The position numbers and the translations under genes are program-made. From Microbacterium sp. W4I4 (GTDB lineage Bacteria; Actinomycetota; Actinomycetes; Actinomycetales; Microbacteriaceae): DNA of 64,000 nucleotides. The stretch is from NCBI RefSeq assembly GCF_030816235.1, contig NZ_JAUSXT010000001.1, forward strand, positions 1,860,001 to 1,924,000, written 5' to 3'. Of this stretch, positions 16,969 to 27,758 are shown piece by piece (the first letter of the stretch is position 1; every line of letters begins with the position of its first letter). Under the pieces are notes generated by a model that searched no databases, was not told the origin of the DNA, and saw only the letters and a program-made list of their open reading frames with translations.

Positions 16969-18432
16969 TCACTGCAGGGCAGAGGTGAGCCGCGCGAGGT
17001 TGTCGAGGATGTTGGAGCGCAGCGGCTGCTTCTCCCACTCCGCCAGCGTGAGCTCACGGCTGAGCGAGCGGTACTCGTCCTCGACGATGCGCATCTCGGT
17101 GACGAACTCCTCACCGCGCACGAGCATCGACACCTCCATGTTCAGACCGAAGGAGCGCATGTCCATGTTGCTCGAGCCGATGACGGCGACCTCGTCGTCG
17201 ATCGTGAGGCTCTTGGTGTGCAGGATGTAAGGCTTGGGATAGAACCAGATGCGCACGCCGGCGCGCAGCAGCACCTCGTAATAGCTGCGCTGCGCGTGAT
17301 AGACCATGGCCTGGTCACCCTGCTCCGAGACGAACAGCTCCACCTCGACGCCCCGATCCACCGCCGCCGTCACGGCCAGCAGCAGCGCCTCGTCCGGCAC
17401 GAAGTACGGACTGACGATCATGATCCGCTTCTTGGCCGCATACAGCAGTCCCAAGAACAGACGCAGGTTGTTCTCGGCTTCGAATCCCGGGCCCGAGGGC
17501 ACGATCTGGCAGTCCAGGTCGCCGTCGCCGAACTCGACGCGCGTGATGTCGACGCTCTCCGGGACCCGGTCGGTCTCGGCGTAATAATCAGAGAGGAAAA
17601 TCGCGTTCAGGCTCGCGACGACGGGGCCGTTCACCCGCACCATCAGGTCGACCCAGTGCAGACCCTGACGGATGTTCTTGGGCAGGTTGTACGAGGAGTC
17701 TGTGATGTTCTGCGAGCCGAGGAACCCCACACGGCCGTCGACGACGAGCAGTTTGCGGTGGTTGCGCAGGTCGGGTCGTTGGATGCGGCCCTTGAATGGC
17801 TGCACGGGCAGCATGAGATGCCAGTCGGCCCCCATCGCATCGAGGCGCCGCACGGTCTCGCGGTACTTCGGCTTCCAGCGATTCGCCCAGTAGTCCAGCA
17901 GCACGCGCACCGGGATGCCGCGCGCAGCGGTCTCCTCCATCGCCCGGAAGAAGTTCTCGGTGGACGTGTCGGACTGCAGGATGTAGAACTCGATGTGCGC
18001 GTAGTCCTGGGCGCCGCGGATGGCCTCGGCCATGGCATCCAGGGATTCCTGGTAGTCGCTGATGAGGTGAGCGTCGTTGTCGCCGGACTGCGGCGGGGCG
18101 CCCAGCGCGTCGTTCATCTTCACCAGCGGAGGGAACCAGCGCGGCGGGTTCGGCCGCAGCGAGCCCAGGTACAGGCCCTGCGCCGTCTTCGCGATGTACG
18201 CGTTGATCTGGTCCTGTTTGCGGCGGCGAGCGCGGGGCAGCTTGGGATTTCCGATCAGCAGGAAGATCAGGATTCCGACGATCGGGATGATGAAGATCGC
18301 GAGCAGCCAGGCCATCGCCGAGGTGGGGCGGCGGTTTCGCGGCACCACGATGACGGCGAAGATCCTCAGGCTGATGTCGATGACGACATAGACCAGCACC
18401 AGCCACCAGGGCCAGTTGTCGACGTTGAACAT
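16969..18432 (-). CDS. cls: Cardiolipin synthase (phospholipase D type)
   Basis: This 487-residue membrane enzyme has two N-terminal membrane helices (residues about 8-28 and 38-62). Two HKD active sites follow: HRKLLVVDGRVGFLGSQN in the middle and HTKSLTIDDEVAVIGSSNMD near the C-terminus. The family joins two phosphatidylglycerols, or a PG and a CDP-diacylglycerol, into cardiolipin at the cytoplasmic membrane. The ATG at 18432 is adopted; a GTG directly before it (18435) is equally possible. The next gene downstream on the minus strand is the lipoprotein, 49 bases away. Length agrees with ClsA-type enzymes. Confidence 0.92.
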   Translation of the reverse strand: MFNVDNWPWWLVLVYVVIDISLRIFAVIVVPRNRRPTSAMAWLLAIFIIPIVGILIFLLIGNPKLPRARRRKQDQINAYIAKTAQGLYLGSLRPNPPRWFPPLVKMNDALGAPPQSGDNDAHLISDYQESLDAMAEAIRGAQDYAHIEFYILQSDTSTENFFRAMEETAARGIPVRVLLDYWANRWKPKYRETVRRLDAMGADWHLMLPVQPFKGRIQRPDLRNHRKLLVVDGRVGFLGSQNITDSSYNLPKNIRQGLHWVDLMVRVNGPVVASLNAIFLSDYYAETDRVPESVDITRVEFGDGDLDCQIVPSGPGFEAENNLRLFLGLLYAAKKRIMIVSPYFVPDEALLLAVTAAVDRGVEVELFVSEQGDQAMVYHAQRSYYEVLLRAGVRIWFYPKPYILHTKSLTIDDEVAVIGSSNMDMRSFGLNMEVSMLVRGEEFVTEMRIVEDEYRSLSRELTLAEWEKQPLRSNILDNLARLTSALQ

Positions 18433-18537
18433 CACACCCCCGCCCGTTCGACTGGGTTCAGCGTAGCCGCAGGCGCCGACTTCGAGTGCAACCGCGCGAT
18501 CTCACGCGAGCCGCGGGCGTCAGAGCGACTGTGCTGG

Positions 18538-18714
18538 TCAGAGCGACTTGGGGGGAAGACCGCGCGCGGCGCGCTCCTCGGCCTCGATGCGGGCATGCAC
18601 CTTGCGTTCGGTGCGATCGAAGCGCAGGATGCCGCGCAGCACGATCACGAAGATCCCGCTCACCACGATGGTCGGCAGAATCGACCATGCCGCCGCGACC
18701 CAGAAGTTGTCCAC
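18538..18714 (-). CDS. Small single-helix membrane protein
   Basis: This 58-residue protein starts at GTG 18714 in the frame VDNFWVAAAWSILP. One membrane helix spans about residues 6-30, followed by a charged amphipathic segment (FDRTERKVHARIEAEERAARG) and the end GLPPKSL. The start is inferred from where the conserved-looking sequence begins; ATG codons further upstream in frame would overlap the divergent gene. Small actinobacterial membrane proteins of this shape are common and uncharacterised. It lies 105 bases upstream of the cardiolipin synthase gene on the same strand. Confidence 0.6.
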   Translation of the reverse strand: MDNFWVAAAWSILPTIVVSGIFVIVLRGILRFDRTERKVHARIEAEERAARGLPPKSL

Positions 18715-18850
18715 GGGTCCATCGTACGCCGTGCAGCCTGTCAATCGTCCGGCGACGATGTCCCTGCACGGATGGGGGTTTCGGACGACCTCTTCACAAT
18801 TCCTGGGATCCGCCCCCTCGAGGGTCGGTGCGCGCGGGCAGGCTCCCTGC

Positions 18851-19969
18851 ATGAACACGATCATCCGCACCACAGAACCCGCCGAGCTTCTCGGCATCGT
18901 CCCGGCCCTGGCCGGCTTCACTCCTCGGCAGAGCATCGTCATGCTGCCGTTTCACGGCACGCGCGCCTCCGGTGCAATGCGCATCGACCTGCCCGATCCG
19001 CAGACCGATGCCGACGACTTCGCCGAGGTCGCCCTGCGCGCTCTGCTGCAGGTCAGCGGCGTCGACGGGGTCGCCGCCGTCGTCTACACCGACGAGGCGC
19101 CGCAGTCCGTCCCCGACGGCATCCTGCTGCCCCGACTCACCCTGATCGAGGCGCTGCTGGACGTCGCCGCCGATGCCGGGCTGCGCATCGTCGACGCGCT
19201 GTGCGTGACCGCCCAAGGCTGGGGCGACTATCTCGACGAGGACCCGGTCGTGCGAAGTCTGGAGGAGATCCCGGATACCCCGGACATCGCGGGGATCGGC
19301 GACGTCAGCGGCGATCAGGAGTCCGGCGCCGAACTGCCGGCCGGCGACCTCGTCGACCGCGAGCGGGTCGGACGCGCCCTGCACGAGATCGATGACCTGC
19401 TCGAGCGGCATCGCCTGGGCAGCGGCCGGATAACCGCCACGGACAGCCCGTTCGCCCTGTCCGTGGCTTGCATGCTGCTCGATGACCTGCCGGCCTTCGC
19501 GGAGGAGCTGCTCGACGCGCCGAGCGGCGACGACCCCTATGACTGCGCGGCCCTGCTGTGGTGTCTGAACCGGCCGGTGCTGCGCGACGCGATCCTGGTG
19601 CAGTGGGCGACCGATCTGGCGTTCGGCGAACGCGCTCTGGACGCGCAGCTCGAGTTCTCCGCATCGGGCGGGGGAATCCCGGATGCCGTCGGCGAGATCT
19701 TCCTGGGGCGGGGCCCGCGCCCCGACGCCGACCGGCTCGGCTGCGCGCTGCAGGTGGTGCGCGCCGCGGCATCCCGAGCACCCCGGCACGCGCAGGTCGG
19801 CGCGCTCACCGCCGCAGGATGGCTCGCGTGGGCTCTGGGACGCTCGTCGCACGCCGGGAAGTACATCGACCGGGCGCTCGAGATCGATCCGAAGCACAGC
19901 ATGGCATCGCTGATCTCGACGATGCTGTCCGCCGCGCTCCTTCCGGAGTGGGCGCTGCAGCGCGGGTGA
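18851..19969 (+). CDS. DUF4192-family protein
   Basis: This 372-residue soluble protein starts at ATG 18851. It opens with RTTEPAELLGIVPALAGFTPRQSIVML, the signature start of DUF4192 proteins of actinobacteria. Later segments are SVDGVAAVVYTDEAP-like strands, a Trp-containing VTAQGWGDYL and a C-terminal TPR-like helical region with GWLAWALGRSSHAGKYIDRALEIDP. Its biochemical function is unknown. A longer frame open from 18548 is set aside because the family N-terminus begins here. It converges with lysS, with nine bases between the stops. Confidence 0.8.
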   Translation: MNTIIRTTEPAELLGIVPALAGFTPRQSIVMLPFHGTRASGAMRIDLPDPQTDADDFAEVALRALLQVSGVDGVAAVVYTDEAPQSVPDGILLPRLTLIEALLDVAADAGLRIVDALCVTAQGWGDYLDEDPVVRSLEEIPDTPDIAGIGDVSGDQESGAELPAGDLVDRERVGRALHEIDDLLERHRLGSGRITATDSPFALSVACMLLDDLPAFAEELLDAPSGDDPYDCAALLWCLNRPVLRDAILVQWATDLAFGERALDAQLEFSASGGGIPDAVGEIFLGRGPRPDADRLGCALQVVRAAASRAPRHAQVGALTAAGWLAWALGRSSHAGKYIDRALEIDPKHSMASLISTMLSAALLPEWALQRG

Positions 19970-19978
19970 GCGGTGCGC

Positions 19979-21511
<1,533 letters not shown>

Positions 21512-21594
21512 GTGTGGGAGCTCCTTGAAGAAAGTCGCATTCAGTCTACCGGCGCACGCATGAGCGCCGAGCGGCCCGGGTTAGCCTCGATGGC

Positions 21595-23416
21595 ATGCGA
21601 CCTTCCCCCACCGCACCGCACGCTCGACGACGCATCCTGTCGGTTCTCGCGCTGGCCGCAGCCTCGGCCGCCGCCGTGCTGCTGCCCGCATCCGCGGCGA
21701 GCGCCGACGTGAACGACTTCTCGTACTCGTCGTGGGACTCGCAGTACGAGATCTCGCTCGACGCCGACGGGCGTGCGCAGGCGCACGTGACCGAGACGGT
21801 GGTCGCCGAGTTCCCGGAGTTCGATCAGAACAAGGGCATCATCCGCGGCTACCCGGAACGCTACGAGGGTGCAGGTCTGGGCCTCGAGATCCTCTCGGTG
21901 AAGGATGCCGAGGGTCACGACGTGCCCTACGAGACCGAGCACGAGGACGGCATGCTGCTCGTGCTGACCGGCGATGACGACTACGTGCACGGTCCGACCA
22001 CCTACGTCATCGAATCGGCCATGCGCGACTTCATGATCCACGGCTCCCAGACGAAGAACGACGAGTTCTACTGGAACCTCCTCCCGCTGAACAGCACGCA
22101 GAAGATCGACCGCTTCCGCGCCTCGATCGACTTCTCCCCCGACCTGTCCGATGCCCTCACCGGAGACGCCGCCTGCTACTACGGTCAGGCCGGGGAGCGG
22201 CTTGCGTGCACCATCGACGGGCCGCAGACGGATGCCGAGGGCGCGACGTTCACCGTGAAGTCCGGCACGCGCGTCGCCGGAGACGGCGTGACCCTCGCCA
22301 TCGGCTTCGCTGCCGGCACGGTCGCCCAGCCGGCGGCGCGCTCAGCGGACCCGGTGGCGGACTTCGGACCCGCCCTCGCCGGGCTGGGGGCGGTCGGCCT
22401 CGCCGTCGGCTCCTGGGCGTCGGTCGCGGGGCTCAAGCGTCGCCGCCGCGTCGCGTCCGGCATCATCGTCGCGCAGTTCGATGTGCCCGCCGATCTGCCC
22501 CCCGCTGCTCGCAGCTCCGCTCATGCCCGGTGCGCCGAACCCCATCCCCGCGCAGATGGTGCACCTCGCGGTGCAGGGCGCCGTGCGGCTGGAGGAGGAG
22601 ATCCTCGAGCAGGGAGGCAAGAAGCGGCCGGCCCTGCGACTCATGGACCGCTCCGCGGCACGCGATCCGCTGGATGCCGCACTGATCGACGCCGTGTTCC
22701 CTGGCGACCTGACCGTGCGCCGCATCCCCCGCTCCAGTACGAAGTTCGCCAAGCGCATGGACAAGCTGGTGCGCAAGGGCCGCGCGGAGGCCAAGCGGCG
22801 CGACTGGTTGACCGAGGAGCGCAGTCGCGGCGCCATGGCGTTCGGCTGGGCCGCCGTGGCGCTGGTCGCTCTGACGGTGGTGTTCGTGGTGTGGTCGGCG
22901 ACGAAGGACCGCGATCTGCTGCCCCTGTCGATCGTCGCGGTGATCTTCGCGACCACGGCGGTGGCCATCACGGCGTTCGTGGCCTTCTCCAAGCACACGG
23001 TCCTCACCCCTGCCGGGGCGGAGCGCTACGAGTACCTGCTCGGCATGAAAGAGTTCATCCGCGTCGCCGAAGCCGACCGGCTGAAGATGCTGCAGTCGTA
23101 CCAGGGTGCGGAGCGACGCAGCGACGGCACCGTGGACATCGTGCACCTGTACGAGAAGCTGCTCCCGTACGCGATGCTGCTCGGCCAGGAGAAGAGCTGG
23201 ACCGCCGCGCTCGAGACCGCGTACTCGACGGCGGGCGGCAGCCCCGGATGGATCGACGTCGCCGCGGGCGCGTCGATCGGCACGCGCCTGTCCACGTACT
23301 CGACCTCGATGCAGACCGCCGCGACCTACAGCCCTTCCAGCTCTTCGGGCGGCGGATCCACGGGCGGCGGCTTCTCGGGTGGCGGCGGAGGCGGCGGGTT
23401 CTCCGGAGGCCGCTGA
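21595..23416 (+). pseudogene. DUF2207 membrane protein interrupted by a one-base frameshift
   Basis: The first frame encodes a signal peptide (about 1-38), a DUF2207 extracellular domain and a membrane helix, and reads properly to residue 300 (DVPADLPP). After the C6 run at 22498-22503 it becomes meaningless. The +1 frame then continues the protein (PPLLAAPLMPGAPNPIP), with a conserved Glu-rich helix, two membrane helices (AFGWAAVALVALTVVFVVW and a second one) and a Gly-rich end, to a TGA at 23416. Removing one C would give a single protein of about 606 residues. Sequencing or assembly error, true loss, or +1 slippage at CCC-CCG are all possible. DUF2207 proteins are envelope-associated with unknown role. 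The spurious first-frame extension runs to 23514. Confidence 0.75.
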
Positions 23417-23434
23417 GCCGCCCGGCACTCGCCG

Positions 23435-23518
23435 ACGTGGATCAGAAACGCATCCTCGCCGCGCAACGTGGATCAGAAACGTATCCCCGGATCGCTCTGC
23501 GGATACGTTTCTGATCCA
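23435..23518. repeat. Direct and inverted repeats forming an 18-bp hairpin
   Basis: ACGTGGATCAGAAACG begins two 21-base direct copies (23435-23455 and 23466-23486, one difference). The second is followed after 14 bases by its exact 18-base reverse complement (23501-23518). The pairing of 23469-23486 with 23501-23518 is perfect. The first copy could compete for the same arm, giving two alternative hairpins. It lies between the convergent DUF2207 and DUF2520 genes and may act as a bidirectional terminator. No T-tract is present. Confidence 0.8.
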
Positions 23519-23544
23519 GCCCCACGCGACGCGTCCCACCGCGT

Positions 23545-24246
23545 TCAGAGGGCGATCGGCGGATCCAGCGGTCCGGATGCTTCGCGCAGGGCCTGCTCGA
23601 CGGTGGACTGCACCAGCGCGGAGAGGTATCCGCCGGGGTTGTCCACGCCGACGCCGCGCAGCAGCGAGGTGGCCTGGCCGACGATGGCACGGGAGAACTC
23701 GGATGCCGTGGCGATGGCCTCCCCGTAGGCTGCCCGGTCCTGCTCGGCGATGACGACCGGCTCGCAGCCCATCTCCACGGCCAGTGCCTGAGCGATCGGC
23801 AGCACGGCGGCGGGCGCCGTGACCCCGGCGTACGCCGCCTGCAGCTGACGCAGATCCATGGTCGTGCCGCTGAACGAGATCGCCGGGTGCACGGCCAGCG
23901 GGATCGCGCCCTGTTCGGCGGCCGGGCGCAGCACGTCGATGCCGTGTCCCGGGTCGGTGTGCAGCACGAGCTGCCCCATCTGCCATCCGCCGGCCTCGGC
24001 GATGCCGGCGACGAGCCCCGGCAGCTCGTCGTGCGGCACGGCGATCACCACCAGTTCACTGCGGCGCACGATCTCCAGCGCGTCGAGCACGACCGCCCCG
24101 GGCAGCACCGCCGCGGAACGGTCGTCGTCCGAGCCCGAGGTGATGCCGGTGATGGCGTGCCCCGCTCCGGCGAGCGCGGCACCGATGACCGGTCCGACCC
24201 GTCCGGCGCCGATGATGCCGACGCCCAGTCGGCCACTTCGAGTCAT
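23545..24246 (-). CDS. Rossmann-fold / DUF2520 oxidoreductase-like protein
   Basis: This 233-residue protein has an N-terminal NAD(P)-type Rossmann motif, VGIIGAGRVGPVIGAALAGAGH, and IAVPHDEL typical of ProC-like folds. The C-terminal half is a helical DUF2520 domain with HPAISFSGTTMDL. Such proteins are annotated as putative dehydrogenases, and relatives stand beside pantothenate genes in many actinobacteria, which is not the case here. It lies 49 bases downstream of the serine-hydrolase gene on the same strand, so it could be the last gene of the peptide-uptake operon. The reaction is unknown. Confidence 0.8.
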   Translation of the reverse strand: MTRSGRLGVGIIGAGRVGPVIGAALAGAGHAITGITSGSDDDRSAAVLPGAVVLDALEIVRRSELVVIAVPHDELPGLVAGIAEAGGWQMGQLVLHTDPGHGIDVLRPAAEQGAIPLAVHPAISFSGTTMDLRQLQAAYAGVTAPAAVLPIAQALAVEMGCEPVVIAEQDRAAYGEAIATASEFSRAIVGQATSLLRGVGVDNPGGYLSALVQSTVEQALREASGPLDPPIAL

Positions 24247-24295
24247 CCGTCGATGCTAGCGGACGGGTGACGCCACGAGCGCCGCCCGCAGGCGT

Positions 24296-25126
24296 TCAGA
24301 CGCCGTCCAGATCACGACCGGTCACATGCCGTCGCAGGTGCTCGCCGATCGTGTGCATGGCTGCCAGCACGGGTGCACGCAGGTCGATGCCGAGACCGGG
24401 CCAGTTCGCCGCCACCGCATAGGCGACCGTCGCCTCCGGACCTGAAAGGTACCCCACGTCGATGCGCGAGAAGGAGGTGCTGCCCGTCTTGTGGCGCAGC
24501 ACCATGCCTTGGTACTCCGCCTCGACGTGCGCGAGCGAGTCGAGCAGCAGCGAGTCGGCGACCAACGAGGTGTCGGCGTTCGCCGCCAGCCACGTGAGCA
24601 CCAGGTCGCTGACCTCCGGTGAGATCACCTCGCGCGCGCCCAGCCGTCGCATGAGATCCGACAACTCGGCGCCCGTTCCATACGACGGCGTCCACGGCAT
24701 CCCGGCAAGCCGCTCATTGCGGATGTAGTCCAGCAGCGAGGTGTCGGCGTACCCGAGTTCCGGCGCGACAGCGCGCACGGACTCCAGTCCGCACAGGTGG
24801 ATCAGCGCGTTCGTCGCGAGGTTGTCGCTGAACGCGCCGACCAGGAGTGCAGCGTCGTACACCGAGATGGTCTGGTTGCGCATGCGGTACAGCAGACCGG
24901 AGTCCTCGACGCGATACTCGTCGGGAACCTCGACCCGTTGATCCGGCGACAGGCTGCCGTCGACGAGGCGCCGGGCGACCTCGATCAGAAGGAACACCTT
25001 GCCGACACTCGCCGTCTGGCACACGACGTCGGGATCGTGCTCGGCCAGAACGGATCCGTCCGCAGCATCCACGATCCGGATCGACCAGGTCGCGCGGAAG
25101 TCGAGAGCGGGAAGCGCGATGTTCAT
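24296..25126 (-). CDS. Serine hydrolase of the class A beta-lactamase fold, cytoplasmic
   Basis: This 276-residue protein has all three penicillin-recognising motifs: SVGK (S40, K43), SDN (100-102) and KTG (213-215). There is no signal peptide, so it should act in the cytoplasm. That argues against a resistance beta-lactamase and for hydrolysis of imported D-amino-acid peptides or amides. I see no clear class A omega-loop glutamate motif. It ends the operon dppA-B-C-DF-S66 and overlaps the S66 peptidase stop by four bases (ATGA). Acting with an LD-carboxypeptidase, it may trim muropeptide-like substrates. The substrate is inferred from its neighbours. Confidence 0.78.
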   Translation of the reverse strand: MNIALPALDFRATWSIRIVDAADGSVLAEHDPDVVCQTASVGKVFLLIEVARRLVDGSLSPDQRVEVPDEYRVEDSGLLYRMRNQTISVYDAALLVGAFSDNLATNALIHLCGLESVRAVAPELGYADTSLLDYIRNERLAGMPWTPSYGTGAELSDLMRRLGAREVISPEVSDLVLTWLAANADTSLVADSLLLDSLAHVEAEYQGMVLRHKTGSTSFSRIDVGYLSGPEATVAYAVAANWPGLGIDLRAPVLAAMHTIGEHLRRHVTGRDLDGV

Positions 25127-26097
25127 GATTGTGCTCCTCCGATCGTGAGGCGGATGCCGTCACCGGCCTCCGATTCGAGCACGCCGTCCACGTTCAGCGG
25201 GATGCTGAGGGCGTTCGGGTCGTGCCCGAAGCCCTGCTCCCACAGCACCGGCACGCCGAGATCGGCGAGGTACTCGCGCATGAGTTCACGCACTTGATCG
25301 AGTTCTCCGCACTTGTGCCAGGATCCGAGGACGATCGCGGATGCGGCGGGAATCCGCCCTGAGCGCATCAGCTGCAACATGAAGCCGTCCAGCCGGTAGA
25401 TCTCCTCATCGATGTCTTCGAGGAAGAGGATGCCGCCTGGGTCATCCGCTGCTTCCGGCGCACCGAGTCCCCCGGCGAGCAGGCTCAGGTTGCCACCGGT
25501 GAAGCGGCCTGTCGCACGACCTGGCACGAGCACTTCGGTGCTCGGACCGACGATGCTCCGACCCGCCCACGGCTCGAAGAGCCAGCGGTGCACGTCGGTG
25601 CGGATCGTCTCGGAATCGCGGAAGACGTCGTTGCCCGGCATCGGGCAGAACAGGGTCGGCACATCGAGGTGCACCCGGAATGCCTCGTGCAGCGCGGTGA
25701 CGTCGGACGATCCGGTCAGCAGCTTCGGACGCCCGTCGCGGCGCGTGGACTGCGCGCTCATGGCATCCCAGTCGATGCCGTCGAGCAGTCGCATCGCGCC
25801 GAAACCGCCGCGCAGGCATACGACAGCGGCCGTGTCGGGGTCGAGCCAGGCGCGCACGAGGTCCTCGCGGCGGTCGGCATCCGGCCCCGCGAGGTACTTC
25901 GCCCTCGGATGGGGGTCGAGCACATGCTCGGCCACTCTGACATCGAGGTCCCACTGCCGGTAGTAGCCGACAGCGCGCTCCAGGCTCTCCGCGTTCCCGA
26001 GCCCCGACGGCGACACCAGGTGCACCACGTCACCCGCCTGGAGCGGTGCCGTGGCGAGGTAGGCGTCGCGCTCGACGTGAACGGCGGCGACGCTCAT
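25123..26097 (-). CDS. S66-family LD-carboxypeptidase-like protein
   Basis: This 324-residue protein begins at ATG 26097, which overlaps the ATPase stop. The S66 signature is present: VHLVSPSG near residue 26, the strand AVVCLRGGFGAMRLLD, and the nucleophile in TGSSDVTALHEAF (Ser131). GGNLSLLAGGLG and LFLEDIDEEIYRLDGF follow, and GFGHDPNALSIPL holds the expected catalytic His. Such enzymes cut the L-to-D bond of tetrapeptides from peptidoglycan in the cytoplasm (LdcA) or cleave related compounds (MccF). With a peptide importer upstream and a serine hydrolase downstream, a role in muropeptide recycling is likely, though MccF-like detoxification cannot be excluded. Confidence 0.86.
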   Translation of the reverse strand: MSVAAVHVERDAYLATAPLQAGDVVHLVSPSGLGNAESLERAVGYYRQWDLDVRVAEHVLDPHPRAKYLAGPDADRREDLVRAWLDPDTAAVVCLRGGFGAMRLLDGIDWDAMSAQSTRRDGRPKLLTGSSDVTALHEAFRVHLDVPTLFCPMPGNDVFRDSETIRTDVHRWLFEPWAGRSIVGPSTEVLVPGRATGRFTGGNLSLLAGGLGAPEAADDPGGILFLEDIDEEIYRLDGFMLQLMRSGRIPAASAIVLGSWHKCGELDQVRELMREYLADLGVPVLWEQGFGHDPNALSIPLNVDGVLESEAGDGIRLTIGGAQS

Positions 26098-27755
26098 ACG
26101 GTGCGCCTCTCGATCGTGGGCGCCGCCGCGAGCAGGCGCTTCGTGTATTCGTGCTGCGGATCCAACAGCACCTGTTCGGTCGGGCCGTACTCGACGATCT
26201 CGCCCTCCAGCATGACCGCGACGGTGTCCGCGATGTTCCACGCGAGGCCGAGGTCATGAGTGATGACGAGAGCACTGAGCCCGAGCCGCTCGCGCAGCGA
26301 CAGCAGCAGCGCGAGGATCTCGCCGCGCACCGAGGCATCCAGCGATGCGACCGGCTCATCGGCCACCAGCAATTGCGGTCCGACGGCCAGCGCTCCGGCG
26401 ATGACCGCCCGCTGCCGCTGCCCACCGGACAGCTCCTGCGGAATCGCGCCCATGAAGCGTTCCGGCGGGGTCAGCTCGGCATCGGTCAGGCTCTGCGCCA
26501 CGCGCTCCCGCTCGTCTCCGCTGTAGTGCTGCACACGCAGCCCCTCGGCGACGGACTCGTACACGCTCAGTTTCGGGTTCAGCGCCGCAGTGGGATCCTG
26601 CAGCACCATCTGCACTTCACCGTGGAACGCGCGCAGCGCCTTGCCGCTGCGGGGCAGATCCTTGCCGCGGAACTGCACGGTCGAAGAGTCATCCGGATGC
26701 TGCAGCCCGACGAGTGTTCGCGCCAGCGTGCTTTTGCCTGAGCCTGATTGGCCCACGAGGGCGAGGATCTCCCCCTTGTGCACCGCGAGATCGACGTTCT
26801 TGACGGCCCGCAGTGCGTGGCCGCGCCCGTGATAGGTGACGTTGAGCCCCTTCGCCTCGAGCAGAACATCATCAGCCGTCCACGACCGGGACTGCGCCGT
26901 CGGCGTCGCCCGTTCGGACGACTCGCGCCTGGTCACCGGGTTCATCCGCGACGCGGGGTCGCCGATCGTGGGGAACGCCTCCGCCAGCTGCCTGGTGTAC
27001 GGATGCTCCGGTTCGAGGCACACGCGCAGGGCTTCACCGACCTCGACGAGCTGACCGTCGCGCATCACCGCGATCCGGTCGCACGCCGTGGCGAGCACCG
27101 AGAGATCGTGGCTGATCATCAGCATCGAGATGCCGCGCTCGGCGACGAGTGTGCTGATCATCTCCAGGATCTGCTTCTGCACGATGACATCGAGCGCCGT
27201 GGTGGGCTCGTCCGCGATGATGATCTCCGGCTCGCACGCCAGCGCCATCGCGATCATCACGCGCTGCTTCTGCCCACCCGACATCTCGTGCGGGTAGGCG
27301 TCGGCCTTCCGCGGGGCGAGATCGACCACGCGCAGCAGCTCCGCGACGCGCTCCCGGCGCGACTTCTCCGTGCGCCACCCATCGGCGACGTGCAGCTCCA
27401 GCGCCTCGGTGATCTGCTGCCCCACCGTGCGCACCGGGTTCAGCGAGTGCATCGCCCCCTGGAAGATGATCGACGCCTCGGACCAGCGCAGCGCCCTCAG
27501 CGCCCCGAAGCCGAGCTCCGTGATGTCGGTGTCACCGACGCGAACGTTTCCGGTGAGAGTGGCGTTGCCCGGCAGCAGCCGCAGGACGCTCATCGCCAGG
27601 GTGGATTTGCCGGAGCCGGATTCGCCGGCGACTCCGAGTGTGCCGCCGGCGGGCAGCTGCAGGGAGACTCCTCGCACCGCCGCGATCTCGCCACGGTCGT
27701 GGCGCGCAGAGGTGCGATAGGTGATCGAGACGTCGTCGAATGTGAGATCGGGCAT
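26094..27755 (-). CDS. Fused dipeptide/oligopeptide ABC transporter ATPase (DppD-DppF type)
   Basis: This 553-residue protein contains two complete ABC modules. The first has Walker A GESGSGKST and signature MSGGQKQRV. The second, from about residue 290, has Walker A GQSGSGKST and signature LSGGQRQRA. Each has a Walker B followed by DEP. In E. coli the two halves are separate DppD and DppF proteins; here one polypeptide supplies both ATP sites for the importer formed by the two permeases upstream. Its start lies three bases after the permease stop, and its stop overlaps the S66 ATG. Confidence 0.95.
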   Translation of the reverse strand: MPDLTFDDVSITYRTSARHDRGEIAAVRGVSLQLPAGGTLGVAGESGSGKSTLAMSVLRLLPGNATLTGNVRVGDTDITELGFGALRALRWSEASIIFQGAMHSLNPVRTVGQQITEALELHVADGWRTEKSRRERVAELLRVVDLAPRKADAYPHEMSGGQKQRVMIAMALACEPEIIIADEPTTALDVIVQKQILEMISTLVAERGISMLMISHDLSVLATACDRIAVMRDGQLVEVGEALRVCLEPEHPYTRQLAEAFPTIGDPASRMNPVTRRESSERATPTAQSRSWTADDVLLEAKGLNVTYHGRGHALRAVKNVDLAVHKGEILALVGQSGSGKSTLARTLVGLQHPDDSSTVQFRGKDLPRSGKALRAFHGEVQMVLQDPTAALNPKLSVYESVAEGLRVQHYSGDERERVAQSLTDAELTPPERFMGAIPQELSGGQRQRAVIAGALAVGPQLLVADEPVASLDASVRGEILALLLSLRERLGLSALVITHDLGLAWNIADTVAVMLEGEIVEYGPTEQVLLDPQHEYTKRLLAAAPTIERRTV

Positions 27756-27758
27756 CGC

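Noticed and set aside
24296..25126. Antibiotic-resistance class A beta-lactamase
   Set aside because: No signal peptide, no clear omega-loop Glu motif, and it lies in a peptide-uptake operon; described as a serine hydrolase instead.
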